Assembly: GCA_038363925.1 (NCBI GenBank)
Contig: JAQQWL010000016.1
Location: 1,178,001 to 1,242,000 of the forward strand
Direction of reading: 5' to 3'
Length of the DNA stretch: 64,000 nt
Origin: Apiospora phragmitis
Taxonomy: Eukaryota > Ascomycota > Sordariomycetes > Amphisphaeriales > Apiosporaceae
Of the stretch, positions 31,731-43,975 are shown in pieces. Position 1 is the first letter of the stretch, and each line of letters begins with the position of its first letter. Below the pieces are notes generated by a model. The model saw only the letters and a list, made by a program, of their open reading frames with translations, did no database searches and had not been told where the DNA came from. The translations under genes were made by a program, and so were the position numbers.

Positions 31731-34700
31731 CTAACCCTCCAAACCCGCGTACGAGCTCAATTGGTTAAGCAAAGCTGTCCACTTGGGACTCTTGAGGCTC
31801 TGGAGAGCACCGAAAAGACTCTCCTTGGTGGGCAACGCATTCGGTGGTATGCTACGGGGATCGTTGGGATCTCGTGCTTTCTCGCTTAGCCTCCTCAAGG
31901 TCGACACACCCCAGGTGATGATGTGTAGCACATCCGTGTCTTCACGGGGTTGAGCCGCCCTGGCCCCGCGCGTAGTCGGCGGAGGTATTGGCTCGGCTTG
32001 ATTACAGAGGGTTCGCACGAGTCTAAACAGATTCTGCGCAAACCCCTCAGCTGACGATAACCAAGCACGGGTGATCCCGCTTTCGTAACCAGGAGCCAAA
32101 GAAGCAATAATATCTGCTGCGAGTAGCCCTTGCATGATGACGGGTTTCCGGGCTTCGATGAATGAGGGGAGATTGGCAGGCCGGCTTTCCTTGTTCTGGT
32201 CTGGAATGGTACAGATCGCCAGCGCAAATGTCCGCGTAAGCAGTTCGCATGATGGAGAGGGAGGATGCATCTGCGGCGAAGATGATCTTGTAATGACTCC
32301 GGTTCGGCTCGTCACGCGCCAGGAGCTTCGCTAGCGAGTCCACGACATGAGGCAGGTAGGGGTGTACCGCCGGCTCAAAAGGCGCAAAAACGATATTGCC
32401 ACCAGTCATGGAGGGGGGTGGACTGGGTGCAAAAGCTAGCAAGAGATTTAGAAGACAAAACGCTTGCTCCTTGCCTGGTAACTCCAAGGCACCTGCAATA
32501 TTGGACAGTAAGACGATGACATCTTTCATAAAATCCAAAGTATTCTTTGGCGACCTTAGCAAGTTGTCCAATGTACCCAAAGAACGGATAGTACTGCAAA
32601 GAAACTTGACCACAATCTCGTCTGCCAGGATCGGCTGGTTTGGTTCGTGAAATGAGAGGTTGCGGAGTATTGTGGTGATGGCTATTAGTCGGTCGGCAGC
32701 GTGCTCCAGTTCACTTTCCGCATCCCCGAGCATGGATACCTTCTTCACGCTATACTGTTCCATCCGACACAACCGCATAATGTCTTCGTACGACGGGAGA
32801 TCAATTTCGTCGGATATCGGTTTTGAAGCCTCAGCAAGATCGTCCGCTTGCTCTTCGGCGCAGTCAATCAGGGACTCGATCAGATCATCACAGCCACGAA
32901 GGTCTAGCATTAGATTGGGGTGGCGCCAGGATTCATGTGTGACGGTACCAAGAGTGTCCAGAGCCAAGCGCACCTCCCCGCGGATGCCACATTGAAGACT
33001 TTTGATAAGGGCATGTACGTCGATCTGACCAAGTTCCAGAGGCGGGGGCACGTCTGGTCTCCATTGCTCCAACTCAGCGCCGACTTGTGCGATGATGCCA
33101 AGTTCGAAGCCTCCAAAAGCATTGTTCGTTCGTTCCATTTTATTTGGCATATACTCATCGGACTGAGAAGCCAATGGGGCTGGGAATGACAGAGTCGGAC
33201 CGCTGGCAACCTGTGCATGATCGTGTTGGGCGTGAGGTGTGGGCATAGATACGCTTCCCGCCTTTCCGGTAGAGGATGGCGACGGCATTGGGAAATCTCC
33301 TGCGACTGGTGCTGTATCGACACTTCTGGACATGCTATTGCGCAAATGCCCTGGCGCAGTAACGGGAGGCTGCTGTGACATCTGACCTGGCTGGGGGGTA
33401 GGGAAGCCATTCACGTTGACTTGTTGCATCGAGGGCGTCTTCACTGGCGTTTGGTGGGACGGTTGCATCTGTGGCGGCTGCCCGGGCGGCTGAACTGGTT
33501 GGTGTGGTTGACCTGGTGGCATTTGCCCTTGCGTACCCATCCTCTGAGGCGTACCTGGACCTGATGTTGTAGGCATACCAGCCGGGTTCGTCATTTGCTG
33601 ATTACGTCCTTTCTGCTTGCTCCATGCTTCCTCAAACTTAAGCAAGTTCTTTTCGTATATCGCCTTGATCTGAGAAGGCGCGGAAGGAAACTGCGCCGGG
33701 AATCCCACAGCCGCAGCAACCTGACCCCATGCATTGCGTGCCATGACTGTTCTATATGACCCGAACTTGCCCATAACTAGGAAGAGCTGAAGTAGGTTGA
33801 CCGGGCGGCCATCGATCTGCGGGTTTGTCTCAAGGGGAAGCCTTTGCATGTTCATAAAGCTGACTAGATTCTTCATGAAGCTATCCGGATTCTGCCTGAC
33901 CATCTGGGACTGTTGCGACTGCATGGACCCAGGAGGCATTTGCCCGTTGGCCATGGGCATGGGCATTGGCGGCTTGTTATTACTGTTGCTATTGTTGGGC
34001 ATCATACCGCGACCTTGGCCCATATTTTGCGCCTGCATCTGAGCAGCCATGTGCATGTTGCCCTGCTGAAGTTGTTGCTGAAGACGCATTTGATACATCA
34101 TCTTCTGCTGCTGTGCCGGGTCCATGGCTCCACGTCCGGCGTGCTGGGCCGCCATCTGCTGCTGCATTTGTTGCATTTGCTGCATCTGGGCCATCTGGCT
34201 AGGGTGCATTTGAGGCATTGGCTGGCCCATCTGCCCCATCTGCCCCATCTGCGGCATCTGAGGCATCTGCCCCATATGTCCCATTTGACCCATGTGCCCG
34301 ACTTGGCCCATCTGTTGAGGCATCATCTGCTGGCCCATAGGATTCTGACCCGAAGCTGGCCTAGCTGGCGATGGAGATGGCGTGTAGCTTTGGCTGAAGC
34401 CTGGTGGGAAGTTCTGATTTTGCATATAGGGATTGGGTTGGGGGGTTCCGCCGTGTTCTGACGGAACAGGGGATGCTTGCGGGCCAAACTGTCCCGAGGC
34501 GGGCGAAAATGGATGCGGTGATGCGGTATTGACGCGTTGAGGTACGCTTCCGGGCCGTATTTGGTTGCCGGCCATGACCGGAGACGGCGACGCAGTTCCC
34601 GACCCATTAGGCTGAAGGTGAGGATACTGTTGAGGTTGTCCGACGCCATGCTGCTGTTGCTGCATCGCGTTAGGCTGAAACCCCGGATAAGGTGATTGTT

Positions 34701-35061
34701 GGGGCGTGTCGGCGCGTGATGTCGGTAACATGCCGGGGTTCTGTCGAGGCGACGCGCCCATGCTGTCTTCTCTCGGCCGGGGTCGCTTGGATGGCACGAC
34801 GGAGTTGGTTTGATAGACGGGATTCTGGAAGGAGGGTGACGCATTGCGCATCGGGCCGGTCTGCATCGCCGAGGCCATCTGCTGGGGGTTCGCGAATTGA
34901 CCAGCAGCGGCCGGATTGAACTGGGCAGGATTGGCCATGAAGGCCGACGGATCCATCATGTTCGCGCCTCCCCCGAGGTTATTCGGATCGTTCATGTGCG
35001 GGAAACCGTTGTTGCCATTGTGGTTCGGTACGGCTGCTGCCTCATTCATCCAAGAGGTCAT
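31731..35061 (-). CDS. SWI1: SWI1-type ARID subunit of the SWI/SNF chromatin remodelling complex, one frame change
   Basis: Nuclear DNA-binding subunit of SWI/SNF. The true start is the ATG at 35061 (MTSWMNEAAA), six codons inside the open frame. About residues 1-380 are low-complexity, rich in Gln, Met, Pro and Asn, with short GQM/PQM/MQQ repeats at about 34140-34330. The ARID/BRIGHT domain lies at about residues 388-480 (SFMKNLVSFMNMQRLPLE, then LFLVMGKFGSYRTV and NAWGQVAAAVGF). A second disordered Pro/Gln stretch follows, then the SWI1-specific C-terminal helical domain beginning around FGGFELGIIAQVGAELE. Near 32250-32275 the frame changes by one base between IIFAADASS and CELLTRTFALAI, with no intron signal. 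Removing one base from the 3331 nt interval gives exactly 1110 codons. Because SWI1 is an important conserved gene, an assembly error is the simplest explanation. Confidence 0.9.
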
Positions 35062-38000
35062 GACTGATGGAGTTACCAATGGGAACCCATCAGACTGCGA
35101 ATGGAAGCGACGTCAGTAATTACAAAAAACAACTAGAGTTAGATAGCGACACGACCACTCCGATGGAAACCCAACAAAAAATGGATGAGCAGTGACACGT
35201 CGCGATGCAAGAGTCGCGTCTGTCGCGGGTCTATGGGTGACTACTGACCGATGCAAGAGATTGAATTGAAGGAGGTAGCAGGTTTGGGGCTGGGGTGTTT
35301 GGTGTCGGCCAACGGCACTTAGGGAAAAGGTGGAAGAAAAGAGAGAGGGAACGTGCTGCTTTGCTTTGCTGGGCGTGGGCTGGTGCTGGTGTGTCGGCCG
35401 CGTGCGCTGCGTCTGCTGCTGTTGCTGCTACGTCCGCCGCGGGAAGATTTTCTCTGAGCGCCGCCTCCGAAGCAGACCTCAATGGCAGGGAGAGAGCGAC
35501 AACGATTGATGGAAGAAGACACCGACTACGGCAGCACACCGCGTATGCCGACTCCGAAAAAAAACTGGGCAATCAACGGGTGGTGGCACGAGACAAGCCT
35601 CTCGATTCGATATATCTCCAAAGTATATCAGCCGGGCCAGGGTAACAGGAGATGGGAATTGAGCGAGGACAACGAAAAGGGTCTCACTCACCTAAACGTT
35701 AGGCGCGCTCCAGCATTGGTTTGCTTTGGGGGAAGGTGATTTGGCAGTTTCTCTCTCGGAAATCAGAGCACTGTCTGACGGCAAGCCACGCTAGGCCAAT
35801 AGGGGAATGGTCTTTTCTAAGTGGAAACACCAAGCGAGATTTGAAGTTGGGTTGGTCGCAACTGAAATGATAGCACTCCAAGTAGCTCAGGCGCTACATT
35901 TGGTGCAATATCGGGGGAAAGAGACTTCTGCCGTAACCGAAAAGTTGACAACGAGCTCGAAAGGAAAAAAAAGAGGAAATGTCCAGTTTAGTGGTGTGGT
36001 TGGCTCGGACCACGCTGATGTCCGGCTTTAAGCCCGCCTTTGTCCACTTTTTACCTTTCAATGCGATGCGTTGACGAGGCCCAGCAAAAGAGCTGGTGGT
36101 CAACAACGGCACATTCAGTTCATCAATGGCAGATTGACGATAGCTTCCATCGCTCCAAAAGGGGAAGAAGGCTCCCATTTCACCAACAAAGAGAAGCTCC
36201 ATGCACACAATTGTGATGCGCACAACAGGTGGTTTCCATGTCGGCTGAAAATGCCAGCATGCACTTGCAGGCTAGGACCAACCTGATTTCCCACTATTAG
36301 TGGGCAGATTCCGTTACCTAGGGTCAATGGTGCGAGATTGATTCAGATCCCCAAATAAGCCATCAATCCGCACGTGTCGAGGCAATCAGTCCATGGGTGG
36401 GTTGGTCAACAGTACGAAGATTCAAGCCTTGGGCGATCCGGGAATGCCCATAACGAGTAGGGGACTGCGATGCATGTGAGATGCATACATCCTGTTGCTG
36501 GCGACGCAGTGTCGAAATCCGATCGAGCGGCACCTACATATATAGCCACAAGGCACCCGGACTGCAGTGTGTGAAAGTCGATTTCCTTCCTTACCGAAGT
36601 TGGTGTCGAAGCCTCTTGCGCAATTGGTAGCACAGCTTGGCTCAGCGCACCTGGGTCTTCATGGCGTCTCTGTAAACTGTCGCGGCATGGCAGCATGCCC
36701 ACCCACGTCCCTCGTCATTGCTGTACTCGAATCTACCCTTCTGTGTTCGATAGTAGAGCCCGACATTGGCAGCCTCCTGCAAGACCATCGAGAAAACCGA
36801 CACAATCTCCTGGTAGAAGGCTTAAGCCATTCCATGGGAAGCTCGCAGATGATTTGACCTCCGAAGCCACAAGGACGCTGCAGGGCTGGGCAGATGCTGA
36901 TAATGACTGCAAGCTGTGCATCCCTGAAGGCGGTTGATCTGGTTGTGTACGTCGCCGCCAAAGGTGACCAATAAAGAAGCTGGACGGAGGTGATCTGATC
37001 CATGGAGCTAGTGCCCAAGTAGTTGGTTCCAACAAGAATAATGTCGTCTTATCACCCTTGCCGGCTCCCACGTCTGACTCGACCTCCGGCGGAGTGTTTC
37101 TGACGAAAGTGAAGGCTGGACCGCAGCCGGTTCACTATGGTCATGAACAACAGAAGTTACTGGCAAGGTCAACTCATCATGCATTGGCATATGCCGTGTT
37201 GGCTGGGTTGAAGCGTGTTGCGTGCGAAACTCGGTCTCCTAGCATGGAATTTGCGGGGCGCCTGGTCGAACCCAATCCGTCCGTCCACATTCCCATTTTG
37301 GTGTCATTCTTTCGAAACAAATGCCGTCTGTGTCTGCACGCAAACTTCGAGTCCCAGGCAACGAGCCGTATGCCTGAGCCATTCTCTCCGGAGAAGGACG
37401 AAGATCCGTGACCTTAAGGACATTTTTTGCTGTGATTTGCCCTATTCCTCTCCTCTCCTTTTCGCTGATTGATGTTGCTGGTTTCCCATATCAAATGACA
37501 GCCTCGGAAACTGGGATCGAACCCGTAAAGTACTGTAGCCCGCGCTAAACTCCGTTGGAAGCTTCAGTTGAAGAACAGCGAAAGCAAGCGCACCACAGAA
37601 CGCAAAAACATTTGACGGACAGAAATCATGAAAGAAATGAGTGGGAGGGGAAGGGAGGAGAGAAGAGGACAGGAACAGCCAGGGAAAAAATGAAGAGAAG
37701 AAAAGACGGTCACAAGGAAAAGGGAACGGGGTTGCCAGTTTAGGTACGAAAGCTTTAACATCCCATCCAGTCCATTCACTCACTGACTGACAGGTACCTC
37801 CTAATGGCTGGCTCAAGGTACTTTGTATGTATCTATCCAATCCAGCCATAGGACGGCCCGTCAACTGCGAAATTGACGCTAGCAGCAGCATTCAGACAGG
37901 GATCCATTTCGAGGCCATTTCACCTGCAGCAGCAGCAGAGTTGAAAGACAAGAGAAAGACCAGGTCAACACACGAGATAAAAACTGTTTGGCCCGATTCA

Positions 38001-40659
38001 ATGCCATTCATTTTGTTTGTTTGTCTGCCTGTCCAGTTGAGTCTCATTTCCCTCCAGTCGTCATGCGTTGGATCCTGTGGGAAAAAGAGAAAGCGGATAA
38101 GCTTCTAATTGCAGACACCAGACCCTATCCTGTTTCGTGTACCAACGAGGCCGGCAGTGCGTTATTGGAAGTAGCCGTTAGCGAACAGACGATGCATATT
38201 ATGTGTTGGATCTCTGGGACACGCAGATCTATCGTCTTGCCCCGTCCAGCCTTTACCTACTCAATACAAGTGAAGGGCTCGCTCACTTCTGCGCAGCGAA
38301 CCGTCAATCTCTCTCGCTTCCTCGACGTCCTTCACATTCCACCCACTCTTGGGCTGGAGCATGGAACGGCAGGAATTCTCTTGTGATTTGACTCATTACT
38401 GACAAAAGTTGTCGGGTGGACGACTGATAGGCTCCAGAGGGGAGAGGAGGTGGGATCCGTCCCTCACTGTCACGTTCCCATCCCTGTTCATGTATCCCCT
38501 CGTGTCTCCATTTTGCCTTTGGTGTTTCCCGATGCTAATGTAAGGACAAACCACTGCCTAGATACGATGAATTACCGCACGCCCATCATGCATCTTTTCT
38601 TCTGCATCATTGTCTATGAGCTGATGCCTCGCTCATAATTTTTAGCCCATGAGAACAATGAATCTGTGAATCTCACCATTACGATCCGCTAACTGTTGCC
38701 GTTCGTTTAACCCTCCAACCCACCCCCTACAAGTCGAAGAGGAAGGAGGGGAGAGGACTCATGAGGAGTGAGTTGGTTACGTTGGCGGGCGAGCTGGGTC
38801 CACCTTATAGGCCACTGGAAGTCAGGGTCTAATACCCATAGTGGACCGGTTGTACCGATCACGATATTCGTGGTTTTACAACACATCCATAAGTATCAAT
38901 TGCAGCCAAACTGTACATTGATAGAAGGAACAACTTTGCACATTTCCCCCCAATGTGTAGTGGACTTTCTGGAACACATGCAATACGAGTCCTTTTCCCC
39001 TTAGTCGGGACCGTCGCAAGCCATCGCTTTCCTCTCCACGGGTTCCTGATGATCATAACGCTTAGGCCTGAGCCACTCAACGCTGTTTTACCCCGTCGCC
39101 CCTCTCCACCATAAGCACACATGCTCTGGACCTGCTGCTGCTGCTGCTGCTGCTTCTGCCTGCTGTACATACACGTAATTGCTGCTTGCTGCTTGAGACA
39201 TTACCTTGTTCAAGCGTTTTGCCCGTCGTTAGGCGGGCATTTTCCTGGTGTCATGCTATAATAGCCAGAGTCCGGAGACCATGATAGAATAGAAACCACG
39301 CAGCGGCTAGTTCGACTAGTAAGAAGACATCGGTTTCGGCGATGCTGTCTCGCCCAGATTAACTTAGGCGTTTAATGCAAGATCCCATCGTGATGACGGC
39401 TGAAAAGCAAGGAGGAATTTTACCACTGGTAACAAACTACTACCTATCCAACCTATACCCAGAGGCCACGCCTTCGAAGAAATGGACTCATCGCAGTGGG
39501 CTGCGGATGAAGCGGGATATGTTCAATATTGCCGCCTATGGTCAGAAAAAGACTCCCGAGCTGCTCATGAACCAAGTGCATATTATCTCGTCCCATGCAT
39601 AGTTTAGTGCCTTAGTCCCTGATATTCGGTCCCTAAAGCAATTGGGACGTAACGACATCCTTCCCCAGGTTCCTTCACTTGGTTTTATCTCGTAACGCCA
39701 AGTTCGAGGGATGCACCAGACGTATTCACGCAGTATGCTGTATATATGCAAGTAAGCCATGCCAGTAACGCACACATCTAGTAGAGAACAGGAAGAGAAC
39801 AGAAGACAATATTTTTTACACAATTAATTCTATGGGATCGAATTGTATGCTTTCGATGGAACAGAAACAGCCGAAGTTTTGGGCATGATTTGACTTCAGC
39901 CGCTTCAACTGATCTCATAAGTGGATAATTGAGACTGTTTGAACGGGTGAGCTACACGAAAGAATACCATGTACAGTAGCCTAGCTATTTGCATCAACTG
40001 CTCTCAACAAGACCTTGTTTCTATTCCGCCTAACAGCAGCAGTCTCTCCAGTTACGATTGCGCGATCCATTAGCGAACAGTCATTATACTGTGTACTGAC
40101 TGCAGAACCTATCTCGCATACGTGCAAGTCCCACCACCTGTAAATATATAGTCCTGTAGGTTGACCCAGCCCGGAGAAATGTCCGTCCTTATGATGTATA
40201 AGTAGGTATAATAAATGAGGAACTTATCGTATTCATCGAGACTGCCAGGTTAGACCTCGATTCCGAAAGGGGACCACATCGGTTTTGGCATTACTACTAG
40301 CCGAGAGCTGAGGCAGAACGACTGGCTGTAATATCCTCGGCGTGCTTGATCGCTCATGCTTCCCCTTCTATTTAAGTTATTGATTATTACCTATGGTGTT
40401 CGAGATATGACAGACAGCTCGATCCCGAGCTGCAAACGCTGCAAACTTGCCGATGTAGGTTCAATTGAAATTATTGCCTGTTTAGGACTGGCTTACCTAA
40501 CCTTTTATCCCACTGTGCGCCAATCATGGGCACTTCCATGCAGGCTCGGCATGGGATATTCGTACGGGTATCAGCAGTCCACCATTTTTCCTAACCTAAC
40601 ACAAGTCACCCCTAAGAAACAATTGTGACATCGGACCAGTAGAACCATTTGTTCACACC
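35062..40659. other. 5.6 kb gene-free interval between SWI1 and the EVE-domain gene
   Basis: No gene was recognised in the largest non-repetitive gap of the window. It lies between divergent genes and must hold both promoters. Frames of 100-150 codons (for example 37442-37891 minus, 37058-37411 plus) lack domain content. The first about 600 bp upstream of SWI1 are rich in short purine tracts. A 21 bp CTG/CAG tract lies at 39132-39152. A long SWI1 leader or a non-coding transcript is possible but cannot be shown from sequence. Confidence 0.5.
39132..39152. repeat. (CTG)7 microsatellite
   Basis: Seven tandem CTG units in intergenic DNA; read on the minus strand it encodes a short Gln run in a frame without other gene evidence. 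Confidence 0.85.
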
Positions 40660-41758
40660 ATGCCGCCTAAGCGAAAAGCGCCGCCAGTCGCCGAGGACGA
40701 AGGAATCGCGGAATCCTCGAACCTGCGCAGGTCGACGCGTCGGAAATCATCCGCCCCCGTCGACGCGACGAGGGCGTCGACAACGACTTCGACAGCAAAG
40801 AGCAAGATCTCCGCCGCGGAGAAAAAGCATGCCAAGAGCGGTAGTCGCAGCAGCGTAAAGGCCAATGACGACTCAAAGGAGAAGGCTGCCAGAAGTGTAC
40901 TGGTCTCACATCACATCTCATCTATCACATATTTACATCTACTTATACCTATTTTTACAGGATACACAGGCCAAATATAAGCTAAAGTCAGCAAAAGCGG
41001 CCAAGGTCACACCAAAGGAGTCGGCATCAGAGACGAACTCTGGTGCCGAGTTGAGCGATCCCTCACGTGAAAAGTCATACTGGCTCTTGAAAGCTGAACC
41101 GGAGACACGTCTGGAGAATGGCGTAGACGTTAGGTTCTCTATAGACGATCTGGCTTCGCGAACTGAACCAGAGCCATGGGATGGTAGATTTTTCTCTTCT
41201 TCACATTTGTTGTTTTGAAGTAAGGTGTGGTGTCCGTTATATATTGACAAAATTGTAGGTATTCGTAATTACGCCGCGCGAAATAATTTGCGGGCGATGA
41301 AGAAGGGCGACCTCGCCTTCTTCTACCACTCCAATTGCAAGGAGCCCGGGATTGTAGGCACGATGGAGATTGTGCGCGAACATTCCCTGACCGTAAGGGC
41401 TATCTGATTTCTCCCTTCCACTGTCTTGTTCTGTCGATTTTCGTCAAGCGTTCTATCTTGAATACAGCATGCTGACACTATCCCAGTATCGGCCCACGAT
41501 CCCGAAGCGCCATACTACGACGCTTCATCAAAACCATCTGAACCCAAGTGGAGTGTGGTGCACGTTGAATTCCGCAGCAAGTTTGCCCAGCAGATAGGCC
41601 TGAAGGAGCTGCGGGAGATGGGCAAGCCTGGTCAGCCCTTGGAGAACATGCAGCTGCTCAAGCAGAGTCGTCTGAGTGTCAGCCGCGTAGACCCTACCGA
41701 ATTCGAATATCTGATGGGCGTCGCAGCGGCAAGAGGTGGCATGTCCAAGGAGGTATGA
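40660..41758 (+). CDS. EVE-domain protein (thymocyte nuclear protein 1-like)
   Basis: Four exons (40660-40896, 40961-41183, 41259-41392, 41468-41758) sum to 885 nt, encoding 294 residues. Residues 1-125 are basic and Ser/Ala/Lys-rich (MPPKRKAPP, LRRSTRRKSS), a likely nuclear/DNA-contacting extension. The EVE (PUA-like) domain follows: SYWLLKAEPETR with the conserved Trp and the PE pair, DGIRNYAARNNLRAMKKGD, LAFFYHSNCKEPGIVGTMEI, and a C-terminal part with EFRSKFAQQIGLKELR. EVE domains bind modified bases or RNA; the cellular role of the fungal protein is not established. All introns have good acceptors; the first donor is GTACTG. The stop lies 56 bp from the stop of the convergent UTP6 gene. 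Confidence 0.92.
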
Positions 41759-41814
41759 TGGTCTTTCCGGAAATGTGTTGTATGGGTAGTGGACTGTGCG
41801 GTGAAGATAATTGT

Positions 41815-43014
41815 TTACGGCTTCGGCAAAGTTTGGACAGTGTATTCTAAAACTGTGCGAAGACCAGAGTCAAGGCTTTCGGAAGCTAACACAGGTTCCA
41901 TCCAGGCCAGCGTCTTACGGGCCAATTGGATCTTGTCGCTGGTCGATGTCAAAGACGACTTGAGGCGGGACAGCGCCTCCCGTAACGCCTGAGGATAGGC
42001 GGCAGAGTCAATAGAAACACCAAGAACAGGCTGTCGAATAAAGCAATTGCACGCCGCTGGGCTGTGAGGATAGAGCTCCGACATGGTATCCAGGACGTGC
42101 TGGGCGATTTTGGGTTGAGAAGAGACTGCTGGAAATTCGCCAAAAACATCGAAAAATTGCTCCCCTGCTGCCGCGTTGAAGAAAGGTTGTTTCTTTGCGA
42201 CGTCGAAGATTGCCATAGGTATCGCTCCGTCCAGGGCCGGGTTCTTCTCCTCCAGTTTCTCGGCCGTGCTATTATCGAAGACCTTCTTTGCCTGGCCATC
42301 GGGATTGGGTACTGTCAGGTGACCGTTCTCGTCGGCATCATCTTCGCTATCTTCGTCGAAGTGAATTTGGTCGTCGTCATTTTCGGCTTGCTCCGCAATT
42401 GCTCTGCTCACGCCGCCCTTTTTGTTCTTTCGCGCTTCCATCTTCTCGAGCCACTGCATCTCGCAACGAGCATACTCAATCCATACCATGGAGTCTTTTG
42501 TGCAGAACCTCGCTCCACGCATGAAGAAGTTCCTCGCAGCGCTCATATCGTTGTTATCAGCCGCCCTCTTTCCGGCAAGCACCCACAGCTCGCTCTTCGC
42601 CGGGTGCATCCGCAGGGCCCTGGTTATAACTCTGCGCCACCTCTTGGTGGCTCTGATGTCCTTTGCAAACATCAAGTATTCCTTCCAGAGCTCGAGGCTG
42701 CCGGGATGCCGCGCTATAGCGCGCTCTAGGATGCCGAAGATGCGGCCTTCGCCGGCGTGGGAGGTGCTTTGCCTGATCCGAAGGCGAGCGCAGCGCTTCG
42801 CGCGCAACTTCTCAAGAGACCGCTCCCATGCCACGTAAGCCAGGTAATCAGCAGGCTTGCAGCCTGGCGACAGAACCCTGTGCTCGAAATCCTCCCGTTT
42901 TCGTACAAGGTTACGAATCTCGGCCTGGGAGAAGATATTCTTCGCTTCGAAGTCGCGGAGCTGGGGGACGGACTGTTCGAGGTAGTAGCGGGCTTTGTCG
43001 GCAACGGCAGCCAT
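41815..43014 (-). CDS. UTP6: UTP6, U3 snoRNP / small-subunit processome protein
   Basis: Intronless, 399 residues. The N-terminal UTP6 domain (residues 1-90, ARYYLEQSVPQLRDFEAKNI and RKREDFEHRVLSPGCKPADY) is followed by HAT-type helical repeats (about 90-195, including GSLELWKEYLMFAKD and SELWVLAGKRAADNN), an acidic linker (ENDDDQIHFDEDSEDDADE, about 215-235) and a C-terminal helical part. The protein acts in the nucleolus in the UTP-B subcomplex for early 18S rRNA processing. Length matches fungal orthologues. It is divergent from CWH43, sharing a 961 bp intergenic region, and convergent with the EVE gene. Confidence 0.95.
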   Translation of the reverse strand: MAAVADKARYYLEQSVPQLRDFEAKNIFSQAEIRNLVRKREDFEHRVLSPGCKPADYLAYVAWERSLEKLRAKRCARLRIRQSTSHAGEGRIFGILERAIARHPGSLELWKEYLMFAKDIRATKRWRRVITRALRMHPAKSELWVLAGKRAADNNDMSAARNFFMRGARFCTKDSMVWIEYARCEMQWLEKMEARKNKKGGVSRAIAEQAENDDDQIHFDEDSEDDADENGHLTVPNPDGQAKKVFDNSTAEKLEEKNPALDGAIPMAIFDVAKKQPFFNAAAGEQFFDVFGEFPAVSSQPKIAQHVLDTMSELYPHSPAACNCFIRQPVLGVSIDSAAYPQALREALSRLKSSLTSTSDKIQLARKTLAWMEPVLASESLDSGLRTVLEYTVQTLPKP

Positions 43015-43975
43015 CTTGAAGGCTTGAAGGGCTGCGCTTGCACCCTGTTTTGAGAAGTCTGGAGGTTTGTTGTCTGATTCACATGCTTGGAGGATGTTGG
43101 CCGCGAAAAAGCTCGATTGGCAGGAAATGAAGAATTGAACTTTTTAGTGGAGCCCCTGCCTCAAGCACGGGCGCTGTGGCTTAACCGCCACCGATAAGCC
43201 CGACCTGGGGACTGATGAAAGATACAAGCTGGAAAGTACCGCGATACTTGATGAGGCTCGGCGTGGGGATTTGCTGCTGTCAATGTGGAAATGACGCTAC
43301 CTAACGTATGGGGGACATTAAGAAACATTGACCAGAAACGGGGTATATTCGGTCAGCTTATGACTACCCCAGCTTTTAACATTGTTCGCATCTACATAAG
43401 TGTCAGCAGCAACGACTTTCACTTACAAAAAGAACCTTCGGGAAAGTTGCCGACTCTTGCGATGCAAGCAACGGTCCATGCAGGTAGGACGATGAAAAGG
43501 GCAGGGAATTATCCAGCCCCTCTTTAATGTGAACTATCAGCTGTTACCGTCACTGGACAGGACAAACACATACACGTCCCCACGGCTAGATGCAGAAAGC
43601 AGGACTGGCCTGTCGCTTGCCCACGCGACACGAAACCGAAGTTTCCGGAGCTAGCTGGATCACCGATCAACATAAAAAAGTAAATGTCTGCTCCCTGCCC
43701 AAGACCCAAGACCCAAGCCAAAATCCGAGCGCAATTGCCAAATCAACTGCTCGTGGGTTGGGTACACGGCTCGGCAACAAGCAAAATCAAAGTTGGCACT
43801 TCATATCCTCGCCCCCGCCTCTTCCTTCTCCCTCATCTTTCCCCCATCTTCTCTCGTTTCCGTCTTCCTCTGGTCTGCCAAATAGTAAACGATTCGCTCA
43901 CTTTTACCATCATCTGATGTGCGCCCATCGATTTTCTTGAGTTGCGAGAGGGGGCGGGTCCATTCATTGATCACG
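43015..43975. promoter_or_regulatory. Shared divergent promoter region of UTP6 and CWH43
   Basis: About 960 bp between two divergent conserved genes. A long CT-rich stretch (about 43808-43875) lies 100-170 bp upstream of the CWH43 ATG, as is common before fungal start sites. No TATA box was clear. Confidence 0.5.

Noticed and set aside
37490..37560. Possible minus-strand tRNA because of a GGTTCGATCCC-like B box
   Set aside because: The T-arm has a mismatch and no matching 5' acceptor strand or clear A box was found at the right distance.
37442..37891. 149-codon minus-strand open frame in the gap upstream of the EVE gene
   Set aside because: Phe/Leu/Pro-rich translation of a CT-rich tract; not gene-like.
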